Translations under genes and position numbers: made by a program | Notes under the pieces: model-generated | What the model was told of the DNA's origin: nothing | The model's database searches: none | The model's input: the letters and a program-made list of their open reading frames with translations, nothing else | Shown here: positions 24,040 through 35,487 of the stretch, piece by piece | Layout of the letters: the number at the start of each line of letters is the position of its first letter | How positions within the stretch are numbered: position 1 is the stretch's first letter | Source of the DNA: Monodelphis domestica | Lineage: Eukaryota > Chordata > Mammalia > Didelphimorphia > Didelphidae | Direction of reading: 5' to 3' | Length of the DNA: 64,000 nucleotides | Assembly: GCF_027887165.1 (NCBI RefSeq) | Contig: NC_077228.1 | Span: 212,015,635-212,079,634, forward strand

Positions 24040-24480
24040 TTGTATATTTTTATTTCATTAAATATTTCTCAATTACATGTAAAATTTTTTAACCTTTTTT
24101 TTTTAAACCATTACCTTCCATCTTAGAATCAATACTATGTATTGGTTCCAAGGCAGAATAGTGGTCAGGGCTAGGCAATGGGGGTTAAGTGACTTGCCCA
24201 AGGTCACCCAGCTGGGAAGTCTCTGAGGCCAGATCAGATTTGAACCCAGGACCTCCCATCTCTAGGCCTGGTTCTCAATCCACTGAGCTACCTAGGTATC
24301 CCTTAACCTTTTTTTTTTTGAGTCCCAAATTCTCTTCCTCCTCCCTCCTAGAGAAGACAAGCATTTTTATATAGATTATACATGTGAAGTAATGCAAAGC
24401 ATATTTCCATATTGTCCATGTTGCTAAGGAAAACACAAACCAAAAACAAACAAGAAAAAAATTTGTTTAAAGTTATAGCA
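24040..24480 (-). mobile_element. L1 3' end split by a SINE
   Basis: 'tttatttcattaaatatttc' and 'tcaattacatgtaaaat' on the left, and 'gagaagacaagcatttttat', 'tatacatgtgaagtaatgca' on the right of a reverse SINE, are complements of a marsupial L1 3' region. The same text recurs at 61045-61690. Confidence 0.65.
24090..24302 (-). repeat. Marsupial tRNA-derived SINE, reverse
   Basis: Complement of the common SINE: T-rich tail at the left, 'cttccatcttagaatcaata', 'ggttaagtgacttgcccaag', head 'ctcaatccactgagctacc'. It is inserted in the L1 piece. Confidence 0.9.
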
Positions 24481-24483
24481 GTC

Positions 24484-24855
24484 TGACCAGCAGTTGCTAC
24501 ATAAAGTTTTTCCTTAGTGGGTTTTAATTTGAGAAGGAGAAAGGAGTCTGAGAAAAATGAGTGATAAATCAAGACACACAGACAAATTAATTGATATGGG
24601 GAGTGGCGTGTGCTCCTGTGATGTTTTCCTGGAAAATTAATAACAGGAAAACATGAGAAATAAGAGAACATGTGGAAGTAAGAATTATGAGGAAAAGAGA
24701 ATCAAGGTGATCAAGTGGGAGAATAGGAATCAAGAGAAGGAACAGGCCGGCTTCCTTGCCTTTATTCAGGTGTGGATTGGGAGGTGTTCAATGAATACCT
24801 AACAAAGCATAGGGGATTGACATTGGTTGAAATGGTAATGACGACAACAACAAGG

Positions 24856-24900
<45 letters not shown>

Positions 24901-25076
24901 CTAACCCTTGCTTTGCAAATGAGTTTGGCTCCTTGCGCTATGTTAATGAGTTTGCCCTGAACAAAGGCAGCATGGCCAAGTCAAGAGCCAGCTCAGGAAT
25001 CATACCATGCGCCTGGAAATACAATATCCATACATCAATCATATTTCTTAGATGCTTATATGTCTGGAATGCTACA
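24484..25076 (-). mobile_element. Solo LTR, same family as 20084-20682
   Basis: Aligns end to end with the LTR at 20084-20682 (gaccagcagttgctaca at the left, ggaatgctaca at the right) but is far more diverged, and it has no inverted arm. A (GT)n microsatellite at 24858-24899 has grown inside it. Flanks GCAGTC and AAAGTC are only a partial duplication. Confidence 0.75.
24858..24899. repeat. (GT)n microsatellite
   Basis: About 20 GT units in a row inside the solo LTR. Confidence 0.95.
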
Positions 25077-25079
25077 AAA

Positions 25080-25424
25080 GTCAGCCTCAATTTGTATTTA
25101 GAATTCCATCAGTTCTTTCTCTGGAGGTGAATAGCATTTTTTGTCATGAGTCCTTTGGAATTGCCTTGATCATCATTCAATATTGCTCTTAACTGTGTAT
25201 AATGTTCTGGTTCTGCTCACTTCACTTTGCATCGGTTCACATAAATCTTCCCAGGTTTTTCTGAAACCCTCCTGCTTGTCATTTCTTGTCACACAATAGT
25301 AACCCATCACAATCATATATTATAACTTGTTCAGCCATTCCCCTGTGGATGGACATCCCCTCAATTTCCAGTACTTTGCCACTACAAATAAAAGTAGCAA
25401 TAAGTATTTTTGTATATATAGATA
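25080..25424 (-). mobile_element. L1 3' region, diverged
   Basis: 'ttccatcagttctttctctg', 'ccattcccctgtggatggac' and 'tttgccactacaaataaaag' are complements of the L1 3' region in an older variant. Confidence 0.65.
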
Positions 25425-25429
25425 CTTTT

Positions 25430-25613
25430 CCTTTTTTTTTCTTTTTCCTTTTAAAAAAAACAACCCTAATAACAATTCTAAGACAGAGGGGCAAGGGCTA
25501 GGCAAATGGGGTTAACCGACTTGCCCAGAATCACACAGCTAGGAAGTTTCTGAGTCCAGATTTAAACTCCTCTCCCTAGGTCTGGCTCTCAATCCACCTG
25601 CCCAAGAGTGGTT
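25430..25613 (-). repeat. Marsupial tRNA-derived SINE, reverse
   Basis: T-rich tail, then 'acttgcccagaatcacacag' and 'ggctctcaatccacctgcc'. Directly follows the L1 piece. Confidence 0.85.
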
Positions 25614-26598
25614 TAGATTTTCAGTGAGCCTACTGTATCCTTCCTTCAAATTATAGTCTTATAACAGTAACCTTTAGCCTTATAAGTAGATTGTGCCAGA
25701 GGTAAGCCAAAAAAGAATAATATGAATGTGATTGTTCAGTTTACAATGGAGGCGAATTCTAAAGAGAAGAAAAAGAGAGCCTATTTCTCTTTGCCTTGAA
25801 ATTGACAAGAAAAGGAATTTTTTTCCAAAGTTAAATGTTTCAAATAAGTTTTAAAAAACCATTTTTGCATCACTATTCATCAGTGATATTAGTTTATATA
25901 TAGCATTTACAATCTCTCTCTACCTCTAACTACTTAGGAGCTATGGCAGCTACATGCTTAGGGCAGCAAGAATGTGGGCTTACTTAGTCAAGCCTAACCT
26001 GCACCTCAAATCCCTGTTTCTATAAACACGGGTTACTGAAGAGTGATCCTAGGGCACATAGGTAGCACAGATAGCCAAACCTCAAATCAGGAAGACCTGG
26101 GTTCAAATCTGGCCTCAGATAATTCCTGTGTGACCTGGACAAGTCACTTAACTCCTCTTGCCCTTCTGTCTTAGAGTTGTTACTAGGACAGAAAATAAGG
26201 ATTTAAAAAATGAGTAATCCTAAGAAGGGCATGTCAAAATCTAGCAGCTTCCTAGTGAGCTCAGGTTTGAAAATTTCAGTCAGCTACTGACAACCAGAAG
26301 GAGGTGATTTCTACAACTTCAGTGCTTCTTAGAGAAGAGCACTTCCTAGGAAGTTTCTGTAGCCAAAAAGCTAAAGCCCTTGATTGCCAGAAGATCTGGA
26401 TTTGTGAATTGCATAGGAAGAAGAGAAAATGAGATATTTGCTCAGTAGTACTACAAAATACTTTATGTTTAAAATATTTGTTAGTGCATATATTGGGGAA
26501 CTAACTGACCCATCATGATCTAAGTACAGAAAACAAAGGTCCAATAATAGTAAATTAACTAAAATGTCTGATCATCCCTTTTTAAAGTAGGAACAAAA
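25614..26598. other. Intergenic DNA with one partial SINE
   Basis: A diverged forward SINE is at about 26051-26210 (cacataggtagcacagata, ggcctcagataattcctgtg). I see nothing recognisable in the remainder. Confidence 0.5.
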
Positions 26599-26697
26599 GG
26601 GCAGCTGGGTGGCTCAGTGGATTGAGAGTCAGGCCTAGAGATGGGAGGTCCTAGATTCAAATCTGGCCTCAGACACTTCCCAGCTATTGCAAAGATT
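26599..26697 (+). repeat. SINE cut off by an LTR
   Basis: First half of the common SINE (gcagctgggtggctcagtgg ... cacttcccagctat), ending exactly where the next LTR starts. Its 3' half is not found nearby. Confidence 0.85.
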
Positions 26698-28188
26698 AAA
26701 ATTTAGGGGAGACTTAGGCAGGTAGAAATTAGTTTCTCTCTGCAAGGAATATTATATTTTATGAGGTTTATTAAAGGTTGAGAATTTAAGAATATACAAG
26801 TAAGAAAAAACAAAGTGCCTAGGCCAGAGGCCTAGACAAGACCTCACCTACATTATGGAAAGAGCCACGTCTGCCCCAAAATGGAAGTCCAAAAGAGAGC
26901 TCAAAAAGCCTTTGCAATCAAGTTAAATCCCTTCTCAATCTCGGCCCAGGTGAGATTACAAGGCATTCTGGGGAAGTGGAGCAAAGGCTTGTGGGGATTG
27001 AAGTCCTGGATTCCAATCCATTTTTACATCCCCCCGTTTGATCGTTGTTGGGGGGCGAAGTTTCCCCAAAAAGGATCATGAGAACATAATCAACTTAAAC
27101 AGTACAGTAATTTGAGGATAAGAGGGAAAAAAAGAACAAAACCAATAATTGCTGGATGCATTGACAGAAAGCCAGTTAGGGGGCAGTCCCCTTTGGCATG
27201 AAAGTATACATACAAATAAATGTTCAATCAACCACACCCAAAGTTCAATTTTGTGCAACTTGTGGTCTGGAGGCTTCTTCATGGTGGCTTCTCCAACAGT
27301 TCAGTTCTGGATTCAGAGAGGTAGCATCTTCTTTACCTAAAATTCTTCTCAAAAGGAATTTAAACTTTGCAATTTAAATAATGATATTTTTTACATTCCC
27401 CCTGTTAAGAAGGTGATTGACAAATACAGAATCACTTAGGGATACATGGCTGAGGTATGAGGTATATGAATCAATTGGTAAGAGATATTAAAAAGATATC
27501 AGAAAAATCCAAATTTAAAAAAAGAAAAAACTGGATGAAAATATAGACCATCAAAGTCTTATGTGTAAAAATTCCAAGTGAAAAGAAAAATAAATCTATA
27601 ACAGGTCCTTCAATCAGGGCCCAATCAAAATGATCTAAACAATGATGCATTTACCCAGTCAGTAGCCAGGACTACAGAAAGTTGCCACACTATGAGAGGC
27701 AGAAAAGAAAGGGACCAGATTATAGAAGCCAAGTAGGAGCCAAGTTTGGCAATACTCGTCTGTGCGTATCTTCAGTGTGAGTGTGGACACAAGGAAGGCC
27801 TACATCTTAACATAAGTCAAGTGTCGCAACCCCAAGTCTCACACTAGGTTCAAAACCTTTGTATTGGCCTAGAAGTGCATCAATCCATCCTGTATTGGCT
27901 TTTCTTTGGCTCTGTGCAATGGCTCTTTTGTGTATATCTTGTCCTGGAATCAGACAGAATCATTAAGCAAATTCTCATAATTTATTTAAATAATTAGTGG
28001 CATCATTTTTATAGTCACAAGCTTTTTAGGGAATGCATTAGCAAATGTATCTTAAACTTGTAGTACCGAAAAATCAAAAGGCTAAAGAAAATCTTAATGC
28101 TGGTATCATGTGTTTCAAATATAAAAAGGAGAGAAAAAATAATTTAAAAAATAGTATATAAAATAGTATATAAAAGACAACTGAAAGG
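26698..28188 (-). mobile_element. Endogenous retrovirus fragment: 3' LTR plus adjoining 3' internal region
   Basis: LTR about 26698-27028 (+ strand TGCAAAGATTAAAAT ... TTTTTACA), then a C-rich stretch (polypurine tract on the - strand), then about 1.1 kb of internal sequence. The LTR is of the same family as 54114-54462. The internal part is clearly homologous to 32130-33380 of the larger element (shared 'gcattgacagaaagcca', 'ggggcagtcccytttggcat'). No coding domain is present. Decayed fossil fragment. Confidence 0.75.
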
Positions 28189-28378
28189 GGCATCAAGGTG
28201 GCTCAGTGAATAGAGAGCCAGACCTGGAGAATCCAGCCGGTCCTGGGTTCAGTTCTGGCCTCAAACACTTCCTAGCTATGTGACCACAGACAAATCACCT
28301 AATCTCAATTGCCTAGTCCTTACCACTCTTGATACTTAGTATTGATTCTTAAGAAGATAACGATTTTTTAAAAAGTTG
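28189..28378 (+). repeat. Marsupial tRNA-derived SINE
   Basis: 'catcaaggtggctcagtga', 'ctagctatgtgaccacagac', tail 'agtattgattcttaagaag'. Inserted at the edge of the retroviral fragment. Confidence 0.88.
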
Positions 28379-28856
28379 AATACAAGAAAATGCTCTCTAC
28401 TTAGAGAGCAAAAAACTAATGGAGTTTGAATACAGAGCAAAACATACCTTAAAATTTTTCTTTATTACTCTTGGTTTTGACTTTGATTCTGGGAAGGTAG
28501 GGGAGTGGTGTAGTCTATGTTCTCTTTTGCAAGGTGGCTAATATGGACATGTGTTTTCCATGGCTGAACATTTTAATTTATAGTAAAGTGTTTATCTTTT
28601 CAAGAAAGAGAGAATTTGGAACTAAGAAATTGTAAAAAAAAACAACCAAATGTAAAAAAGTGTAATTAAATGTAATTGAGAAAAACAAGTTTAAAACATT
28701 TTAAAGAAAAAGACAGTTGAGCAGTTGAGAATAAAAGACAGTTGAGAAATGGGAGCAGCTGTGTGTAGTCTGACTCTGTGGAAGCAAAAGGTAGGCATTT
28801 TCTATATTATTAGCTAGCAGTGAGGTCATTAATGCTTTTAGAAGTGTCTGTATGTG
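28379..28856. other. Unassigned AT-rich intergenic DNA
   Basis: No exon, RNA or repeat family recognised. It may be further internal sequence of the preceding retroviral fragment. Confidence 0.3.
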
Positions 28857-29012
28857 GGTAGGTAGGTGGCTCAGTGGATTGAAAACCTGAACTAGAGAAA
28901 TGAGGACCTCAAGACACTTCCTAGTTGTGTGACCCTGGGCAAGTCACTTAACCCCAATTGCCTAGCTTTTACCACTCTTCTGCCTTAGAACTTATTCTAA
29001 GACTGGAGATGA
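28857..29012 (+). repeat. Marsupial tRNA-derived SINE
   Basis: 'aggtggctcagtggattga' and 'tgtgaccctgggcaagtca'. The 5' and 3' ends are trimmed. Confidence 0.88.
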
Positions 29013-29031
29013 GTTGCTTGTTTGTTTGTTT

Positions 29032-30983
29032 TGTGATAATTAAAATATTTTGGGAGCAAGGGAAATATATAACAATTATGACCATTGAAATATGTTTTCG
29101 ACTTCCGGGTAATCATGGCTGCAATCTAGACGCCCGCACGCTTCCTCTCCCCAGCACCGAACGAAATAGACTACATCAAAGGAGCATAAAATCACCTTTG
29201 GAGGAACAGAAGGACTCCCCAGTACCCCACAGAGGCAAAGGTACATGGGGCTTGAACATTTCCACACTAAAATAAGAAGGAAAAGCTTGCACAGAAAAGT
29301 GAACTGAGCCGCCCTTCCCCCACCCCACCTCCCCCACTAAACCAGAGTGAGCTACCTGAGCACTCACTGGGACAGCGAGTGAGTGGGGAGCGTCTCTGTC
29401 TGGGGGGGCACTCCAGGGTCCTTGGGATCTGGGGACTGCCAGGAAAAAACGTCTCAGGGCGCTTTCACTGGAGAATCCAGCGGACCTGGACTTGGGGCGG
29501 GCTGCGCTGAACAATGCGAGCTGATTATCTGGGCGGAGCTGAATACCTGGGCTCGGAGGCTGGGAAGAACTAGTCTGAAGCAACCTAAATTCACAGAAAA
29601 ACCGCTCTTATAACCCAGACCCCAGACCAAAAAGGAAAGGGAAATAAAACCACCAAAGGGATGGCTCACATGGCCCAAAATCAAGCCTCCAGGAAGAAAG
29701 GGAAAAAAGTGACTATTGAAAACTTTTATGGTGGAAGTACCCAAGGAAAAGAGGAGAATGAGGAGGAAATCCAAAAAAATTCAGAACACGCCTCCCAAAA
29801 TGGAAACTATCAACAAGCTCTGGAAGATCTCAAACTGGAACTTACCCAAAAGATGGAAACCTTCTGGAAAGAAAAATGGGAGAAAGAGATCAGCTGTCTG
29901 ACAGATAAGACTGCTCAATTGGAAAAAGAACTCGAAGCATCCAATAGAAGGGCAGACAAGGCTGAAAAGCAAATCCAGTCCCTAATGACCAGAATTAAGC
30001 ACCTCGAAATATGTTTTCTACTGTGTCTTGGTTTTATATAAATATAAGATGGTTGCCAGGGAATATATTCCCAATTTATGAATATGCCCAAGCCAACTGG
30101 GTTTTATAGAGAAATTTAATTTATAATACACTGATTAATCAATAGAAAAAGAGAGAAAGTAAGAAAGGAATAAGAATGAATAAATCAATCAGTTGGTTTT
30201 ATCACTCACCCAAGATCTCTCTGGGTAAGGCTTCTCATGCCAACCTCTGGCTCCACCTTCAAGAGAGGCTCCTTTCAAGAAATGTTCCAGAGAATTCTCC
30301 TCCTGACTCCTCCTGAGTTCTCCTTCCACTGCCTCCTTCAAGACCTCTCCAGGAGCTCTCCCTCCAGGACCTCTCTCCTCTCAGACTCCTTCAGAGCAAA
30401 ACCTCTCAGAGCAAAACCTCCTCAGAGCAAAAAACTCTCCTCCTCCCTGTCCTCAGACCCCGCTATCTTTAAGGAAACCATCTAAGTTCCCTCCCCTCAA
30501 TTCTCACATCTACCAATCACTGTCGATGTCTCCCCTGTGCCAATGGTGGCTCTAGCTTAACCCAGGACCACCCAGAGGTCTGACTCCTTTGCACATATCT
30601 GTTGAAGGTCATATTCTCAAATAATTAAATCTTGACCTTTGCTGCAGCCCTTCCTAAATCATGTTTGAGTAGGGTGGAGATTGTAAGTTCCAAGACCTGG
30701 TTCTCTCATTCCAAGTATCTCTATTGTATCAATTCTAAAATCAATCATGACTCAAAGAACTTCCTGTTCTATGCTTAAGCATAGGTCAAAACCTTTTCCA
30801 TTGTTTAGCAAAGGGTTTCTTTCCTAAAGTAGTCTTAAGTAGGGAGGAGAAGGATCCTCCCATGCCAAGGGGTTTCACATTCCAATAGAGTTCTTACTAT
30901 CAGTAGGAAATTTTTTCCAGTATGAAATTTCCCAATGGTGAAATTTCCAACATTCATAAGTCTAAGAAATTTTAAGGTTTACA
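29032..30983 (-). mobile_element. Solo LTR interrupted by an L1 fragment
   Basis: The right part (from about 30022, + strand) is clearly an LTR: its last 500 bases match the LTRs at 12677 and 40871 and it ends AAGGTTTACA at 30983. The left end is placed at TGTGATAATT (29032) because GTTT then flanks both sides (29028-29031 and 30984-30987). The flanks are low-complexity, so this end is less sure. Without the L1 insert the LTR would be about 1.03 kb. Confidence 0.7.
29100..30005 (+). mobile_element. L1 5' end fragment: 5' UTR and start of ORF1, no 3' end
   Basis: Starts ACTTCCGGGTAATCATGGCTG, a weak YY1-like L1 start, and is followed by about 560 bases of GC-rich 5' UTR. ORF1 opens at 29661 (MAHMAQNQASRKKGKK) and continues into its coiled coil (QLEKELEASNRRADKAEKQ) until the fragment stops at HLE. 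GAAATATGTTTTC flanks it on both sides (29087-29099 and 30006-30018). ORF2, 3' UTR and poly(A) are absent. Confidence 0.88.
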
Positions 30984-30987
30984 GTTT

Positions 30988-31291
30988 TTTATTAACTATC
31001 ACCAATTAAAGATGTTTTGGAATGGTTAAGCAAGGAGCTGAATAATGAGCTCTTAAAAACCTGTTTATTAGACTACCCAACTCAGCTCAGATTGTTCCCT
31101 TGTTTCAAGAGAGCCATGGAGACCTATCTCATTTTATCAGTTATGATGGTGGCTTAACCAATATATGTGATATAAACAAATTATACTCTTACCCCCAAAT
31201 CAGTCTCAAGGTAGTTTTAATCATGACACTTGTTACAGACAAAAGAGTGGTTGCTTTAAACTGTGACCATGAAAATATGATTTCAAGGCTT
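30988..31291. other. Unassigned spacer between two LTRs
   Basis: About 300 bases with no recognised feature. Confidence 0.4.
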
Positions 31292-32129
31292 TGAATTGCC
31301 AAAACTGTAAAGATAATTTTTTGTGTCTTGATTTTATATTAAAATAAAGTGGTTGCCATAGGAAAAATTCCCAAATATGAAATACCCAAGTCAGCTGGGT
31401 TTTTATGGAGATTGTAATTAATACAAATAAGGAATTAAGGAAAGGGAGAGAGAGAGTAAGAGGAAATAATGGGAAAGGGGCCTAGGCCATTGGCCTAGGC
31501 CTGACCTTTAGAGAGAGACCAGTCAGTCTTTAATCCATTCACCACAAGATTTGTCCCGAGCAAGATTCTAATGTTCAGGGAGACCAAGCTACTCCAACTA
31601 GTCTGAGCTCCAACTCAGTTACCAAGGCTGCACTCCCTTTTCAGAGGCCTTCTGACCTCCTTTTAAAGAGAATTTTCTCCTATGTCACCTTCCCTAAGTT
31701 TTCACATCTACCAATCATAGTAGACATTTTCCAAAGGACTGACCATTCTTAATTCACACCTGAGTAGACTAAAACTTTTGAGTAATTCACACCTGAGTAA
31801 ACTAATCTTGTTCTTTGCAAGTTGCCTGATTAATTTGATCTTCATAGGTACTTAGCATCCCTTTGTATTAGATCTAAAAATAGACCTAACTTAAGGGTTC
31901 TTGCTTCACTTTAAATATGGGTAGGGGACTTTTCATTGTTCAATCAGGAGTTTACATCTTTAACTTTCCCTAAAGTATGCCTAAGTATGGGTAGAGTAGT
32001 GTTAGTGTTCCCACATTCCTGACCAAAGTCCCTTCATTGTTTTAAAATGGGGAATGGTCCTAACCAAATGTTCTAAGGTAGAGTGAGAATTTTTAAGATT
32101 CACAATTCTGAGAAATTTTAAGATTCACA
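31292..32129 (-). mobile_element. 3' LTR of the class I retrovirus
   Basis: Sense strand starts TGTGAATCTTAAAATTTC (at 32129) directly after a polypurine tract (complement of atcccccctga, 32130-32140). It ends near 31306 (TTTACA) or 31292 if a short extension shared with the LTR at 14693 belongs to it. Confidence 0.8.
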
Positions 32130-32140
32130 ATCCCCCCTGA

Positions 32141-33430
32141 TGATCATTGGGAGACTAGTCTCCCCATTGATCATTTAACATAATCATCTTATAGTCCTAA
32201 ACGCACTTCTAACTACAGATATATACAATATTCCATTTTCTAAGAGGAAATTAGAGTAGTGAGGGAGGAATAGAAAAGAAAGAAAGCAAAACCAATGTTT
32301 TGCTAGGTGCATTGACAGAAAGCCAAATTAGGGGCAGTCCCTTTTGGCATAAATGTGTACATTTACAATAAATTTTCAATCAAACTTCAGTTCAATCAAC
32401 TACACTCAAAGTTCATTCTTAATCTTCTTGATGTAGTGTGGGTTTTCTGGAATCTTTCTGCAACAGTTCATTCTTTGGATTTAGGAGTTAGCAAGCTTCT
32501 TCCTTGAAGATCTTTCCTCGAACAAAAAATTAAAATCTTGGATTTTTATAGAAATATAATCTCAAAAAAAATTAAATAAAAAAATCTTGGATTTTAAATT
32601 AAAATACAATCCCCCCTGAAGTAGGTATTAAAAAAACATCCAGTTCTTCTCAGGATGCAATGTTGAGTTATGGGGGTGTATGAGTCAATTATCAAAAGAA
32701 GAGAAAAACATAATCAAAAACAAGGAAAAATAAATTCAAAATAGGCCCTTGTATAGGTCCAATTTAAAGTAATTTCTATCCCATAAGTCTGTAGGACAGA
32801 ATGTAGTAATATTTCACTTACCCATTTGAAGCCAAGACTACAGGAAATTGCCATAATATAAGAAGAAAAAGAACTAGAATTCTATTTTGATAGGGAAGTG
32901 TCATTCCCTTGTCTGAGTTTTGACATTCTCAGGGATATAGGGAGCCAGCATAATAGTCAAATTTTGTACTTGTCTGAGTACTTCGCAAAGAGTGTAGATA
33001 CAAGGAAGTCCTATGACTTAACATATGTCAAGTATCGCAACCTTGAGTCTCACATTAGTATTTCCTGTGTGCTCTTTTTGGCACTTTTCAGGTTAAGTCT
33101 GTGCTCCTTGTTTTTATCCCATTTCCTGGAATCATACATAAACATTAATCACAGTCCCATAACATTTTATCAATAAATGGCAGGTTCCCATAGTTTAAAG
33201 CTTTGAGGTATGCATTGATATTATAGCAAGAATATATATATATATTAAACTTGTATTACTGCAAAAAATATTATATTAATTATGTGTACCTTTAGTACAA
33301 GAAATGAGAAAAAAGGAAAAAATCAGTTATTCTAATCAAAATAAAAGAAAAGGCAATAATGAAAAATAAGGAAAAAATCAGTAATTCAATGTGTTCTCGA
33401 AAAACAGCATCCATTTGTCTATGGATTATT
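32141..33430 (-). mobile_element. Retroviral 3' internal region without recognisable env
   Basis: AT-rich sequence between the integrase end and the 3' LTR. No envelope motif is seen. It is homologous to 27029-28140 in the second retroviral fragment. A second C-rich (polypurine on the - strand) tract lies at about 32611-32620. Confidence 0.7.
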
Positions 33431-33499
33431 ATCTCCAATGCATATGATAGGGTACAGTCAATCAGACCCAACAGAAGATGCTTTCTTCACATGTGAGCA

Positions 33500-34499
33500 A
33501 TGAATCCAAGAGTCCTTCTATCCAACCTTTATAGATGTTGGAGTAGTTAACAATATTTGGAATGGTCCTTCCCAGGAAGGATGAGTTGCTCCAGTACACT
33601 TGAAATTCTTAATATACACTTTGTCTCCTGGGTTCAGGTCATGAAGAGAAAAGTCTAGTGGTCCGGCTTATATTGCAGCTCCAGATTCATGAAGTTCACA
33701 TAGTTTGTGCTGTAATTCCTGTTTATAGGAAGCAATAGTAGTATCTCCCCCTAATAGTGATGTATATGCAGGGGAAAAAGGCTTAGCCTGTATAGGTGAT
33801 TGTCCAAAAAGCATCTCAAATGGTGAGATGTGTAGGTCTCCTCTAGGCCTGCTTCTAAGATAAAAATAAGGCCAGAGGAAGAATTTCAGGCCATTTTAAA
33901 TGTGTCTCAGTGCATAATTTGCCAATCATAATTTTAAGTTCTTTATTCATCCTCTCAACTTGGCCTGAGCTCTGGGGATGATATGAAACATGAAATTTGG
34001 GAGTTATCCCCAAGCAAGAATATATCTGGTTTAGGACAGAATCAGTAAAATGACTTCCTCTATCTGAATCAATATGTGCTGGCAGTCCAAAGCAAGGAAT
34101 AATTTCTTTTAAAAGTATCTTAGCAACAAAATCTGCTATGGCTTGGGTCACAGGAATTGCTTCCGGCCATCTGGTCAGTTGATCTACTATGACTAGACAA
34201 AATTTATAACGTCCAGCCTTTGGCATTGTTATGAAATCTATCTGTAGATTTTCAAAAGGTGTGTAAGCCAGAGGATGTCCACCAAAGGCTTTTCCACGAA
34301 ATGCATGTTGTTTATATGCTTGACATGTAGAGCAGGCTGAACACACTTTAGAGGCTATAGTAGTTATACCAGGAGCTATCCATACTCTCTTAACAGAGTC
34401 CACAATGCCCTGAGTACCAAAATGGCCATTTTTATGAATAGATTGGCAAATATGATGATAGAAACTTCTAGGGAGCAGGGGTTTTCCTTCAGATGACAC
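33500..34499 (-). mobile_element. Integrase region of the retrovirus
   Basis: Zinc-binding H-H-C-C segment (HICQSIHKNGHFGTQG, CSACSTCQAYK), the catalytic core (DFITMPKAGRYKFCLVIVD, DSDRGSHF, SSGQVERMNKELK) and, further along, a C-terminal domain in gammaretroviral style. Fossil remnant. Confidence 0.88.
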
Positions 34500-34812
34500 C
34501 CATACTTCATTAATCTGTTTTGCTTTGAATTTTTGTTTCCATTTTTCTACTTCCTTTTCATTATAGGAAAGTGATAAATTTAAATCATCAGTGGTTGTTA
34601 ATGTTAAAATTAATTCAGGTCCTTCTATGGCTGCTAGCTTTGCAGCAGCATCTGCTCAATCATTTCCTCTAGAGACAGGGTCAGTGCCACCTGTAGGGCA
34701 GAGCAATGAACTACAGCTAGGGCTTCAGGCAGCTGGAGGCAGAAAGAACTTCATTAGTAATTTATGCATTAGCTATAGATTTTCCAGCTGAGGTTAAAAA
34801 TCCTCTTTGGAG

Positions 34813-35454
34813 TCATAGCATTCCAACTGAATGACAAATGCCAAAAGCATATCTAGAATTTGTATAAATTGTTGCCTTTTTATCCTTGGCAATTATACAA
34901 GCATGCTTCAGAGCTATGAGTTCTGCTCCTTGAGCGCTAATGTTAGAGGGTAATGAAGCTGACCATTCAGTGGCAAAATCTGAGACTACGGCAGCTCCAG
35001 TGTAGCGTATGCCATCCCTCATAAAAGAGGAACCATTGGTAAATAAAATCAGATCTGCATTGTCTAAAGGAGTGTCCAAGAGATTATCTTGAGGCTTTTC
35101 TGCCATGGACACTAATGTTTCACAATTGTGTAATGGTTCTTCTGAAGTTGGTAAATCTGGAAGCAAGGTGGCAGGGTTAAGAGTAGTACAACGTTTCAAG
35201 GTAATGTTTTCGCTATTTAATAAGGTTATTTCATATCTTGTAATTTTCTGATCCAAGAATGCCTGTGTTCTATGCTTTAGCAATAATGCTTCTACCTCAT
35301 GTGGGAACATAATTGTTAATGGGCATCCCAATACTAGATCAACAGCTTTTGTCACTAGTAAGGCTGTAGCAGCTCTAAGACATGGTGGTGCTCCTGATGC
35401 TGCTGGGTCCAGTTGGGCAGAATAATAAGCAATTGGGCACTGAGAAGGTCCCAA
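34813..35454 (-). mobile_element. RNase H region of the retrovirus
   Basis: Reads as the connection/RNase H part of pol, with 'AQGAELIALKHACIIAKDK' and 'IYTNSRYAFGICH' landmarks, between the reverse transcriptase and integrase regions. Confidence 0.82.
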
Positions 35455-35487
35455 AGTCTGAGTTAAAACACCTGAAGCTACTCCTCT

